From positions 1 through 16,661 of the forward strand of contig CAZFPO010000059.1 in the NCBI GenBank assembly GCA_964521105.1: 16,661 bases of DNA, read 5' to 3'. The position numbers and the translations under genes were made by a program. Positions 1 to 7,684 of the stretch are shown here, in pieces. The stretch is from JAQUGA01 sp964521105. Lineage in GTDB: Bacteria; Bacteroidota; Bacteroidia; Bacteroidales; WCHB1-69. Positions within the stretch are counted from its first letter, which is position 1; each line of letters opens with the position of its first letter. Below the pieces are notes generated by a model. The model was not told the origin of the DNA, did not search any database, and was given only the letters and a program-made list of their open reading frames with translations.

Positions 1-831
1 TATTATTGCTGTTTTTCTAGGTTACAAAGATATGAATTTAAATGATGACCTCTATAATTTTATATTCGCTCATGAGTATTTTATAACTTATTGATTTTAA
101 AAATTATTTAAGCCCTGTTATTTTTAACTATTTATTTAATTTAATAAAGCAAATTTAAGAAATATTATTAAATAAATCAAAACAATTAGCATTTATTTTA
201 CATCTTTGCTCATAAATTTTGGTAATGAAGTAATTTTATTTTTTTTAATATGCATAAATTCAAATACATAAAGATCAATGAGAAAATGTTTACAGTATAT
301 TATTTCAAAATATTTCTTAAAATATTTTTCTGTTCCTTTAAAAAATTGATATAATATACAAATTAAAATTAACAAGGTTTGTAAATTATTGATTTTTAAA
401 ATTAGAATTCAGGTTATAATAGTTATGTCATATAGAGTAATGAAATAATTTACATTATATTTTTTGTATTAACAATTGTGCTTTCATTAATATATGTTTC
501 AATTTTTCAGAATGAAAAATGCAAATAAAAATTAACAAAAAAATGAATTGTTATGTATTTCATAGTTTCCGTTGGTTTTGTTTTGCCCCTGTTGGGTTTT
601 TAACCAATAAGTTATCTTTTTATTTCTGATTTTATTAGAATATTTGTAAATTATAAATACCCTTTGCTGACATCACTTAAGGAATAATTTATACAGATTT
701 GAATAATAACATAGTCCAATTTATCCGAATTTTAGGCGGTTCATTGTACTATTATTATTAGCATCGGCATAAAACAAATTAGAATTTTTATTACGTCATT
801 GGACTATATATAAATTCAATTTGGTATTACT
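1..831. other. AT-rich gene-poor left flank
   Basis: No convincing complete gene is visible here. The first 94 bases are open on the plus strand in one frame and end at a TGA at 92-94, encoding about 30 residues (ending EYFITY). This could be the 3' end of a gene beyond the left edge, but 30 open codons in such AT-rich DNA can arise by chance. A 60-codon minus-strand frame at 375-193 is rich in K, F, I and Y, resembles no family I know, and is probably spurious. Around 572-607 there is a slightly more GC-rich patch with a weak TTGGTT/AACCAA inverted repeat. Near the right end, 711-807 is bounded by a 10-bp inverted repeat (separate entry). Confidence 0.6.
711..807. repeat. 10-bp inverted repeat bounding a 97-bp segment
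   Basis: ATAGTCCAAT at 711-720 is the exact reverse complement of ATTGGACTAT at 798-807, leaving a 77-base interior. The match does not extend at either end. It lies 25 bases beyond the stop codon of the T9SS cargo gene that ends the minus-strand operon. The long interior and lack of a T-run argue against a classical terminator. It could be a small decayed element with terminal inverted repeats, or chance. Confidence 0.35.
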
Positions 832-2283
832 TCACATTTTCACCACTTTCATCACAAACACCGATTTAGATGTTTGGATTTCGATAACATATAATCCTTT
901 TGCAAATTCCGATAAATCAATTTGTAAATTACTTTGGAATTGGCTGGGGGATGAAATTAATTGCGATTTTCCATCTAAAGAAGTGATGGAGATGTTTTTG
1001 ATAAGCTGTGGTTTTTTAAATTCAATTCGGCAAATTTGATCCACAGGATTTGTATATGAAAAGGAAACTTCATTATCGAAATTTGGCACTTTAATCACAT
1101 GTGCAAAATGGTCTTGAACTTCCAAGTTTTTATTCGTTCGTATCACCACAACATCGCGATTATTTTGTCCATTTAATTCGGTTGTACCAACGGCAATAAA
1201 ACCACTGTCGGAACACAATACCAGTTTGTTGCCGACATCATATCGTTGACTCCCAAACGTATGCGACCATAAATACCATCCACCTTCGTTAAACTTGTAC
1301 AACAACAAATCTTCACCACCCAAACCAAAACTTTTGGTATAACCTGTAACCATTAAATTATTTTCACTATCTTTTACAATATCTAAAAACTCATCGTCGT
1401 TCGCGTAGCTGTTATCCGTGATAATCATATCGAAATGGTAGGATAAATCGGATTTTACTAATAATAAAAATCCATCTTTTTTAGTTGTGTTTTTAAATTT
1501 TTCAGTAGAACCACAAATGGTTAGACCAATATCTGTTTTTGTTAATCCATATCCAATGCTTTCTCCTAAATTTAAAAAGTAATCATTGGTAGTTATTTCG
1601 CCAGTTAGAGTATTCATAAATCCAACAAAACAAGTCGAAACAGTATCACCGATTGATTTTTTGGAACCAGTAAATGCAATTAAACTATCATCAAACAAAA
1701 TCATAGCATTCGTCTCCGAATCTCCTGATTCAAAAATTTTGAATGTTGAAATACTATCCCCATTCGTGTTTAATGAAATGATTTTTGAATTTACATTTGA
1801 ACTATCTTCGCCCCAAGTGCTATAAGCAACAAATAATGTAGTGTCGCTCGAAATAATGGAAGTTGCATCGTTCCAAAAACTGATATTACCAATGTTTTTA
1901 GTCCAAACTAAATTTAATGCGGTATCAATTTTCATTACAAATCCATCGTAATCGTTTGAAATGGTATTATCGGTAATTCCACAAATGTAATAGGCATCGT
2001 TTAGTTTAATTGCCTTTTTTGCTTTATAAATTAAATCGTGAGGGAAAATGGCTTTATTGATAATTTGACCAGTATCCCCAATAATAAATACGGCTGGATT
2101 AAACGTGTTATTAAATACAGAAGAGTTTGCTAAAACAAAATATTTTCCCGCTTCAATTTCGATTACATTGCATGCTTCGTTTAAATAGAAATCACCGTAT
2201 GTTTTGGTAAAAAAAGGCGATTGAGCAAAAGAAGCTGTACTCAAATAAAACATGACCAACAAGAAGGAAACGATTCGAACCAT
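832..2283 (-). CDS. T9SS-exported surface protein with propeller-like repeats
   Basis: A 483-residue protein beginning with a Sec signal peptide (about residues 1-21, ending SFAQ). The body (about 25-400) has recurring units pairing a 'DGF-hydrophobic-K-D' strand with a later 'V-G-T' or 'CG-T' strand, for example DGFVMKID (113-120), DGFLLLVKSD (270-279), EDLLLYKF (324-331) and RDVVVIRT (376-383). This pattern is typical of secreted Bacteroidota beta-propellers that lack a fixed function. The last ~80 residues resemble a T9SS type A sorting domain: an NP motif (412-413), an I-x-I-x-x-L-D-G-K strand (430-439) and a G-L-Y-V-I-E-I strand near the end. The usual YPNP is degraded to YTNP, so the domain is divergent. 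By family logic it would cross the inner membrane by Sec and the outer membrane by T9SS. It starts one base after the kdsA stop and is the last gene of the operon. Substrate and role unknown. Confidence 0.85.
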   Translation of the reverse strand: MVRIVSFLLVMFYLSTASFAQSPFFTKTYGDFYLNEACNVIEIEAGKYFVLANSSVFNNTFNPAVFIIGDTGQIINKAIFPHDLIYKAKKAIKLNDAYYICGITDNTISNDYDGFVMKIDTALNLVWTKNIGNISFWNDATSIISSDTTLFVAYSTWGEDSSNVNSKIISLNTNGDSISTFKIFESGDSETNAMILFDDSLIAFTGSKKSIGDTVSTCFVGFMNTLTGEITTNDYFLNLGESIGYGLTKTDIGLTICGSTEKFKNTTKKDGFLLLVKSDLSYHFDMIITDNSYANDDEFLDIVKDSENNLMVTGYTKSFGLGGEDLLLYKFNEGGWYLWSHTFGSQRYDVGNKLVLCSDSGFIAVGTTELNGQNNRDVVVIRTNKNLEVQDHFAHVIKVPNFDNEVSFSYTNPVDQICRIEFKKPQLIKNISITSLDGKSQLISSPSQFQSNLQIDLSEFAKGLYVIEIQTSKSVFVMKVVKM

Positions 2284-2284
2284 A

Positions 2285-3103
2285 TTATAAAATTGATTTT
2301 TTAATACGAATTAATTTAGTCAAGAGATTTTCGATTTTCGACAATTGTAGCATATTGGCTCCGTCCGAAAGAGCTTTGGACGGGTCGGGGTGAGTTTCGA
2401 TGAAAATTCCATCAAATCCAACGGCTATACCTGCTGAGGCTACATTGTCGATGAGTTCAGGTCTGCCTCCAGTTATACCTGCGGTTTGATTTGGCACTTG
2501 AAGCGAATGTGTGGCATCGAGAATGACAGGGCAATTGTTTTCTTTTAAAGCCGAAATTCCACGATAATCTACTATTAAATCTTGATATCCGAACATAGTA
2601 CCTCGCTCGGTAAGCATTACATTCGGATTGCCTGCTGAACGGACTTTTTCCACCGCAAATTTCATGGATTCGGGCGATAAAAATTGCCCTTTTTTAATGT
2701 TCACAATTTTTCCTGTTTTAGCTGCTGCAATCAATAAATCGGTTTGACGACACAGAAAAGCAGGAATTTGAAGCATGTCCACAAAGTCGGCTGCTATATT
2801 AGCTTCTTCGGCGGTGTGAATGTCGGTAATAGTTGGAATATTGAATTGTTTGCCAACTTCGTGAATGATTTGAAGCGCTTTTTGGTCTCCTATTCCAGTG
2901 AATGAGTTTAAACTGGACCGATTTGCTTTTCGATAGGATGCTTTAAAAATTAGAAAAAATCCAAGTTTATTGGCAATACGTTTTAATTCTTGAGCAATTT
3001 CAAAGGGCATGGTCTCATTTTCAACCACACAAGGTCCTGCAATAAGAATAATATTGTTTTTTAGTTCCTCGTTAATTTTAGTATAAATATTTGTTTTTTG
3101 CAT
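2285..3103 (-). CDS. kdsA: 3-deoxy-8-phosphooctulonate synthase (Kdo-8-P synthase)
   Basis: Condenses phosphoenolpyruvate with arabinose 5-phosphate to Kdo 8-phosphate, the committed step to Kdo for the LPS inner core, in the cytoplasm. The 272-residue product spans the whole family: IAGPCVVE (21-28), a KANRSS substrate loop, GIGDQKAL, TDIHTAEEA, LCRQTDLL, NIKKGQFLSPE, LTERGTMFGY, DATHSLQVP and IETHPDPSKALSDGANML. The Cys of AGPC (residue 25), with the later His (DATHS), Glu (IETHP) and Asp (LSDG), matches the metal-dependent class typified by Aquifex KdsA rather than the metal-free E. coli type, which has Asn there. I chose ATG 3103 over the longer frame from 3163: the latter adds 20 unconserved residues and would overlap the preceding gene by 56 bp, whereas 3103 leaves a 4-bp gap and the usual length. 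Neighbours on both sides are surface proteins, co-transcribed to judge by spacing. Confidence 0.95.
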   Translation of the reverse strand: MQKTNIYTKINEELKNNIILIAGPCVVENETMPFEIAQELKRIANKLGFFLIFKASYRKANRSSLNSFTGIGDQKALQIIHEVGKQFNIPTITDIHTAEEANIAADFVDMLQIPAFLCRQTDLLIAAAKTGKIVNIKKGQFLSPESMKFAVEKVRSAGNPNVMLTERGTMFGYQDLIVDYRGISALKENNCPVILDATHSLQVPNQTAGITGGRPELIDNVASAGIAVGFDGIFIETHPDPSKALSDGANMLQLSKIENLLTKLIRIKKSIL

Positions 3104-3107
3104 AATA

Positions 3108-4379
3108 TTAAAGTTTAAATCCAATAGAAGCGTACCCTCCGTATGTCGATTTGTTAAATTCAAAGGAGTATGTACCCGCTTTAAAATAAAAGTGCTTTAG
3201 ATTAAAAGTCGATAATTCCAATCCGGGAGTCCAAGTTCCATATCCTGAATTATAAATAAACGGCGAAATGCGTAAATATTTTTTAAATGGGTAAATATGC
3301 ACCATTCCCATACATTCAAATGTTCGAATAGAATTTGCAAAAACTCGAATAAATGATTCAACCCCAATTTGTTCAATGATTTTATATTGCATACTTATGG
3401 CTGCACTTATCGGTAGTATGGTGTTGTATGAAGTAATAGTGTTAGGATAAACTATTGATTTTTGCAAACTATCGGCTAAATTATTTAATCCACTTGTCGA
3501 CTCTTCAATATTTGTAATATCCTTAATTTCAATTCCTGAAAATGTATGTTGAACAATTTTTTCCGACTTTAAACCATTATTCCAATTAATAAAACCTATA
3601 TCATCAATACTAAGTTTAAAAGAAAATTTTTTTTCAATATCAAAGCTGTAAAATAAGTTTAAATAGCCACCTTGTCCTGAAAAAACAGGTTGATTGGTAT
3701 CACTTCGTTCGATATTATAATCTGATTGCAGCGACATTTGATAGGTTTCGGGTGCGGTAAAAAATGTGCCTGTGTGAATGTTGACATTAAAATGAGAAAA
3801 AGATTTTATGTACCCCAAGCTAAAACCGTACATTCTGCTCTTTTTTAAATCTTCATTCGTTTTTTTACGCACAAAACCAATTTTAAAGTCGCTATATGTA
3901 TACGATTGAAATTGTTGATTTTTTAAATCCAATTCTTGACCAACAAATTGAGTATTCCCCGAAAACATTAATTTAAAAACATCTTCACTAAATCTTGTTT
4001 CTAAAAAATTACGGTAACCCAAACCGATAAAAATCATACTGTTTTTTCCAAACAGCTCATCTACTCGATGCGCCGTGGTAATGTATGATTGAATATGTAA
4101 TCCAGCAGTATTTGAGTTGGTTAAATGAGAGTAACTTTCAAGTTTTGTTTTTTCGGTAATATTACCACCAAAAATTATCGGATTAAACATCGACGACTGG
4201 ATAGAAGAAGATGAAATTAAAGCAGAACCTTCTGTTAAAATTATATGTCGACCAGTAATATTCTCGTTTTCAAGGAAGTTATTTTCCTCTAAACTTTTTA
4301 TTAAATTAAGGGTGTTTTGTCCGAATACCGAAACAGATGCAATAAAAAGAAAAAAGAAAATTGTTTTTAGTCTGACCAT
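3108..4379 (-). CDS. Outer-membrane beta-barrel protein, DUF5723-like
   Basis: A 423-residue protein with a Sec signal peptide (residues 1-21, ending VFGQ) and no lipobox. The mature part is rich in alternating amphipathic strands with aromatic girdles (FIGLGYRNF, SDFKIGFVRKK, YGFSLGYIKSF, GYLNLFYSFDIEKKFSFKLSIDDIGFINWN) and ends with strands terminating in GYASIGFKL, an amphipathic outer-membrane-type C-terminus. The IDDIGFINWN segment resembles the 'DLGFIxW' signature I associate with DUF5723 barrels of Bacteroidota; that assignment is from memory and moderate. Its start codon directly follows the stop of the upstream lipoprotein gene (TAA-ATG, no gap), so the two are probably translationally coupled and may act together at the outer membrane. 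It ends 4 bp before kdsA. Transport or secretion role not deducible from sequence; a PorV/FadL-like function is only one possibility. Confidence 0.8.
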   Translation of the reverse strand: MVRLKTIFFFLFIASVSVFGQNTLNLIKSLEENNFLENENITGRHIILTEGSALISSSSIQSSMFNPIIFGGNITEKTKLESYSHLTNSNTAGLHIQSYITTAHRVDELFGKNSMIFIGLGYRNFLETRFSEDVFKLMFSGNTQFVGQELDLKNQQFQSYTYSDFKIGFVRKKTNEDLKKSRMYGFSLGYIKSFSHFNVNIHTGTFFTAPETYQMSLQSDYNIERSDTNQPVFSGQGGYLNLFYSFDIEKKFSFKLSIDDIGFINWNNGLKSEKIVQHTFSGIEIKDITNIEESTSGLNNLADSLQKSIVYPNTITSYNTILPISAAISMQYKIIEQIGVESFIRVFANSIRTFECMGMVHIYPFKKYLRISPFIYNSGYGTWTPGLELSTFNLKHFYFKAGTYSFEFNKSTYGGYASIGFKL

Positions 4380-5969
4380 TTAGAATTCAATATTAATATT
4401 AAAATCTCCACTTATATTTATTTCGAGTTTTTGATGTTGGTATAAACGTACTAAATTTTGGTTAGGCGAATGAGAAATAGCAGTAAATGACATTTTTGTT
4501 GATGACAAAAGTCTGTTTATTGTCGCTTTTGGCAAATTAATATCGAGTACAGTGGAAGTTGGAATACTGCCGTTTAACGTTGGTGTTGCAGCAAGTATAA
4601 GTTGATTTGTGTTAATTAAAACATCTGTTTCGGTATTAAAATTATTCAAAATTGCAATTTTAAGTCGAAAATCCAACGGATAATGGTTTTTGATGTTAAA
4701 ATGAATCATGCCATTTTCGACGTTTTTATTTTCGGTGTTAATCGAATAAGATAGAACATCATAAAAAGTCAAATTGTCGGGGTTTATTTTTAAAGGAATA
4801 CGGATATTTAAAAGGGCTTCAAGTTTTGAACTATTATAAATAAAATCGTTTCCACCCGAAATATTTCCCCAAGGATTGGTTTCGAGTTGATAGGTGTATG
4901 CTAGCTGGTCGGGCAGATTTTCAATTAATTCTTTAATGTTAGTTTGTGAAAAATCGATACGTTTTGTAGTTGGAATAAAAGGGTTTAAATAGTCTCCAGT
5001 ATTTCGTGCACGAGTGATGTTTTGTGTTTGAAAAACATTTCCGCCACTAAGTTCATTGGTGTGGTGAGTTCGGTTATTTATAGATGATAATTTATTTAAC
5101 TTAAAGCGAACATCCGCTCCAATCCCATTAAAAATATCCACCCAAACTTCGGCTGTTTCAACGCTTATTCCACCACTAATAAATTTATTAAAAACATCTA
5201 CCTTGCTAGTATCTGGTCCATCTACGGCGGAAGTACTTCCAAGATATCCTTTGGCATATTCTAAATTTAATTGGTCGAACGAAGTATAGAAGAAAAATTG
5301 TTGTCCTGCGTTTACATTTGTTGAACTGCCATTTTCATCAAGTTTTAAGGTGGAAATTGTTTGTAAGCGGTTAAATTGATTGAGGTTTTGACCTCTTAAA
5401 TCGAGTTGATAGCCCGAAATGTCGATAAATGTTGCGTGAATATATGGAGTAATTCCGTTGGAAGCAGGAATAATTTCGGTAAATTCAAATGCTTGTCCAT
5501 TTCGAGTTGCTTTGGGAATTGAATATACTAGTTTTAATTTTTCGGTTAAGGGATTAATTGCATATAAACGAATACGACCATTTCGGACATGGAAAGTAGT
5601 AATTTGAGCATCGGCTAAATCGAAAAAAGTGGTTTCGTTTTGTGTAATTATGGTTTGACCTGGTGTAAGAGTGCCATTTCCAAATGCGGTAAAACGATAT
5701 TGTGAAATAGTATCTGGAAAATTCATAAGCGAATCGGCTGAAACTCTTAATAAGGGATATTGAAAAAAGAATTCTAAACCGTTTTCAGTGTCTGTTTGAA
5801 CCATTGAATCTGGAATAATATTTTCAAAGCCTAATGCTGCATGTGCAATAGGTATCGAAAATTGACTCTGCCAAGTTGTTTTATCTTTTTTGCATGAAGA
5901 CACAACAAAGATGCTGACAAATAGAAAAAGAATAATTAAACAGTAATCCCTACGTTTGTTGAAATTCAT
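4380..5969 (-). CDS. Uncharacterised 529-aa lipoprotein
   Basis: First gene of the operon. It has a basic N-terminus (NKRRDY), a hydrophobic stretch (11-23) and a lipobox VSSC with the lipidated Cys at residue 26, followed by KKDK. A charged stretch right after the Cys resembles the lipoprotein export signal that sends Bacteroidota lipoproteins to the cell surface, so surface display is plausible but inferred. The rest is soluble and beta-rich with no catalytic motif I recognise. The C-terminal third contains an extended-strand segment (NHYPLDFRLKIAILNN, about 430-446) reminiscent of LEA/Ig-like envelope domains, a weak resemblance only. It directly abuts the barrel gene at 4379. I cannot assign a function; a partner or plug-like subunit of that barrel is the natural guess from context. 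Confidence 0.85.
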   Translation of the reverse strand: MNFNKRRDYCLIILFLFVSIFVVSSCKKDKTTWQSQFSIPIAHAALGFENIIPDSMVQTDTENGLEFFFQYPLLRVSADSLMNFPDTISQYRFTAFGNGTLTPGQTIITQNETTFFDLADAQITTFHVRNGRIRLYAINPLTEKLKLVYSIPKATRNGQAFEFTEIIPASNGITPYIHATFIDISGYQLDLRGQNLNQFNRLQTISTLKLDENGSSTNVNAGQQFFFYTSFDQLNLEYAKGYLGSTSAVDGPDTSKVDVFNKFISGGISVETAEVWVDIFNGIGADVRFKLNKLSSINNRTHHTNELSGGNVFQTQNITRARNTGDYLNPFIPTTKRIDFSQTNIKELIENLPDQLAYTYQLETNPWGNISGGNDFIYNSSKLEALLNIRIPLKINPDNLTFYDVLSYSINTENKNVENGMIHFNIKNHYPLDFRLKIAILNNFNTETDVLINTNQLILAATPTLNGSIPTSTVLDINLPKATINRLLSSTKMSFTAISHSPNQNLVRLYQHQKLEINISGDFNINIEF

Positions 5970-5993
5970 ATTCGAAAACGTTATAATCTTTTA

Positions 5994-6001
5994 CAAACCT
6001 A
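5994..6001 (-). promoter_or_regulatory. Bacteroidota-type -7 box for the kdsA operon
   Basis: The minus strand reads TAGGTTTG, fitting the TAnnTTTG -7 consensus, about 25 bases before the lipoprotein ATG at 5969. No -33 TTG/TTTG element is seen at the expected distance, so this rests on the -7 box and position only. Confidence 0.45.
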
Positions 6002-6044
6002 CATAATTTTTTAATGTTAAAATGAATTGGGATTTTTTTTTATT

Positions 6045-6082
6045 AAAAAAAGTCGACCAACAATAAAGATAGCCGACTTTTT
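6045..6082 (-). terminator. Rho-independent terminator of the tandem-domain T9SS cargo gene
   Basis: AAAAAGTCG (6047-6055) pairs with CGACTTTTT (6074-6082) around an 18-base loop. On the minus strand the stem runs into seven T's. It lies 18 bases after the stop of the gene ending at 6100 and before the promoter of the next operon, where a terminator would be expected. T-runs on both strands mean it could work in both directions. Confidence 0.65.
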
Positions 6083-6099
6083 AATGGTAAAATATTTTT

Positions 6100-7494
6100 T
6101 TATTGAACTATAAATTTATTTGTAGTAACTGATTTTCCAGTGATAACGCGATAGTAATATATTCCACTACTTAAATTTTTAGTTGGGAATTCAAAAACGG
6201 AATTGTTTGAAAAGTTGAATTGAGAACTTGAAATTAGCTTGCCATTTATATCCAGAATTTCGATGGTCGAAATGTCTGACATGTTTTCATCTGCTTTTAT
6301 GTATAGCATATCCGAAGTTGGGTTTGGATAAACAATAAAACCTGCTTTTTTAAGAAGATTTTGAACACTTACATCACCACCAGTAAATGAAATGTCATCA
6401 ATAGATAATTTTGAACCAGGATGTTGTCCTGAAGCAAAAACTAATAACATGGAATCAGGAGCTTCAACTATGTTTAAATTGAATGAAACAAGCTGAAAAG
6501 TTACGGAAGCATATATTGGTTGAGACCATCCTGCAATTGGGTTCCCATTTTTATAAAATGCAAGCTGAACCATACCGCTATCATTTCCAGCAGGAGCATA
6601 TTTGTAATAAAATGAACCGCTTGTTGGAGTGGCTGTGTATGGAATTTTTTCAAAAGGATCGTTGTTTGATTGTATGTTTATCTCTCCAACGGAAATAAAA
6701 CCAGGGATTGTATCCTCACTAACAGTTATTGTTTCCATCGAAACACAATAAGAGCCACTGTTTCCGGGTGAAGCTTTTATTACCGGGGTTAAGCCCATTC
6801 CGACTAATAAATTATTAAAACTATACCAATTATCAGGGTTTTCAATCGAAAGTGCTTCCCATTGTTCAAAACTAGGATTTGGAAGTGCGACAGGTGCTGG
6901 TCCAGAAGTGTTTTCAAAACTAACATTATCAATCATCAACCACGAATTTGGACTGGATATAACATCTCCAAAAGGATTTGAATTTACAAAACCAAAGAAG
7001 ATGGAATCTGGCGCACCGGTAACTACATCAAAGCTAAATGCAGTCCAAGTGTTGTTTGTGCCTGTAAAATTTTTAACGTCCATCACCGGATTACCTCCAA
7101 TAAATTTTATTAAAATCATAACCGATGTGTCGCCTGCAGGTATATCGGATTTAAAGTATCCGTTTACTTTGTTGAAATTTGAAGTGTAAGGAATACCTCC
7201 ATTTGGTCCATTATCGCCAACAGAACCAAGGTAAACATAGCTGAAAATAACATCGCCATTTCTTTCCGCATTTTCTAATTTTACTGAAAATGTACCTTGT
7301 TGAGCTTCAGTAGATTTAGTTACTAAATTATTGAAATTAAAATTGTCTGTATTTGAACTTTTCCACAAATTTGGTGTTTCAAAAAGAACTTGGTTAGTCC
7401 AGTTTTCAAAACCTCTGTTTTGCAATTGTCCGTTTTGAGCTATTAAACTCATAAATAATACACTAAATAAGAACAAAAAGATAGTCTTTTTCAT
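6100..7494 (-). CDS. T9SS-exported protein with two tandem FExW carbohydrate-binding-like domains
   Basis: A 464-residue secreted protein. Residues 1-20 are a Sec signal peptide (ending LIAQ). Two copies of one domain follow: copy 1 at about 24-193 and copy 2 at about 206-370. Shared landmarks, in order, are N-x-x-FE-x-W (NRGFENW / NPSFEQW), P-x-x-W (PNLWKSS / PDNWYSF), IPYT, an 'AG(D/N)xS' turn, a GNP(V/I) turn, APDS and a final (I/L)xIDx(V/I)SF strand. This pattern resembles Bacteroidota jelly-roll domains such as PCMD/CBM-type modules, suggesting glycan binding, but no ligand residues can be named with confidence. Residues 387-464 are a clear T9SS type A sorting domain (VYPNPTSDMLYIK, IEILDINGKLISS, SSGIYYYRVITG), so export and surface attachment or release by T9SS is expected. 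A single-gene unit, with its own terminator and a promoter box at 7544. Confidence 0.88.
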   Translation of the reverse strand: MKKTIFLFLFSVLFMSLIAQNGQLQNRGFENWTNQVLFETPNLWKSSNTDNFNFNNLVTKSTEAQQGTFSVKLENAERNGDVIFSYVYLGSVGDNGPNGGIPYTSNFNKVNGYFKSDIPAGDTSVMILIKFIGGNPVMDVKNFTGTNNTWTAFSFDVVTGAPDSIFFGFVNSNPFGDVISSPNSWLMIDNVSFENTSGPAPVALPNPSFEQWEALSIENPDNWYSFNNLLVGMGLTPVIKASPGNSGSYCVSMETITVSEDTIPGFISVGEINIQSNNDPFEKIPYTATPTSGSFYYKYAPAGNDSGMVQLAFYKNGNPIAGWSQPIYASVTFQLVSFNLNIVEAPDSMLLVFASGQHPGSKLSIDDISFTGGDVSVQNLLKKAGFIVYPNPTSDMLYIKADENMSDISTIEILDINGKLISSSQFNFSNNSVFEFPTKNLSSGIYYYRVITGKSVTTNKFIVQ

Positions 7495-7543
7495 GGTTTT
7501 AATATTTGGTTAATAATTTATTTTTTATTTTAAAAAATTTACA

Positions 7544-7551
7544 CAAATATA
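7544..7551 (-). promoter_or_regulatory. -7 box for the tandem-domain T9SS cargo gene
   Basis: TATATTTG on the minus strand fits TAnnTTTG, 50 bases upstream of the ATG at 7494. No recognisable -33 element. The 190-bp region 7495-7684 is a divergent intergenic region with one such box for each direction. Confidence 0.4.
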
Positions 7552-7623
7552 GTTATTATTTTCGTAAAAGTATTTCTAATCGTTGTAATTTTGAAAGAAT
7601 ATTAAAAATTCAGCTTTTTTTTA

Positions 7624-7631
7624 TAAATTTG
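7624..7631 (+). promoter_or_regulatory. -7 box for the TPR / OmpA gene pair
   Basis: TAAATTTG on the plus strand fits TAnnTTTG, about 54 bases before the TPR gene ATG at 7685. A TTTG at 7590-7593 is about 30 bases upstream, farther than the usual -33 spacing, so it probably is not the partner element. Confidence 0.4.
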
Positions 7632-7684
7632 TCAAACTAAATTGTTGTTAAATTGTATTAGTATTGGAATAATATAAAAAAAAT

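Noticed and set aside
193..375. 60-codon minus-strand open frame
   Set aside because: Low-complexity K/F/I/Y composition typical of AT-rich noncoding DNA, no family resemblance, no promoter box nearby.
543..629. 28-codon plus-strand frame with W, C and P residues in a slightly GC-richer patch
   Set aside because: Too short, no hydrophobic or conserved pattern, no promoter or terminator context.
3104..3163. Longer N-terminus for KdsA from ATG 3163
   Set aside because: Would overlap the upstream gene by 56 bp and add 20 residues absent from the family; ATG 3103 gives normal length and a 4-bp gap.
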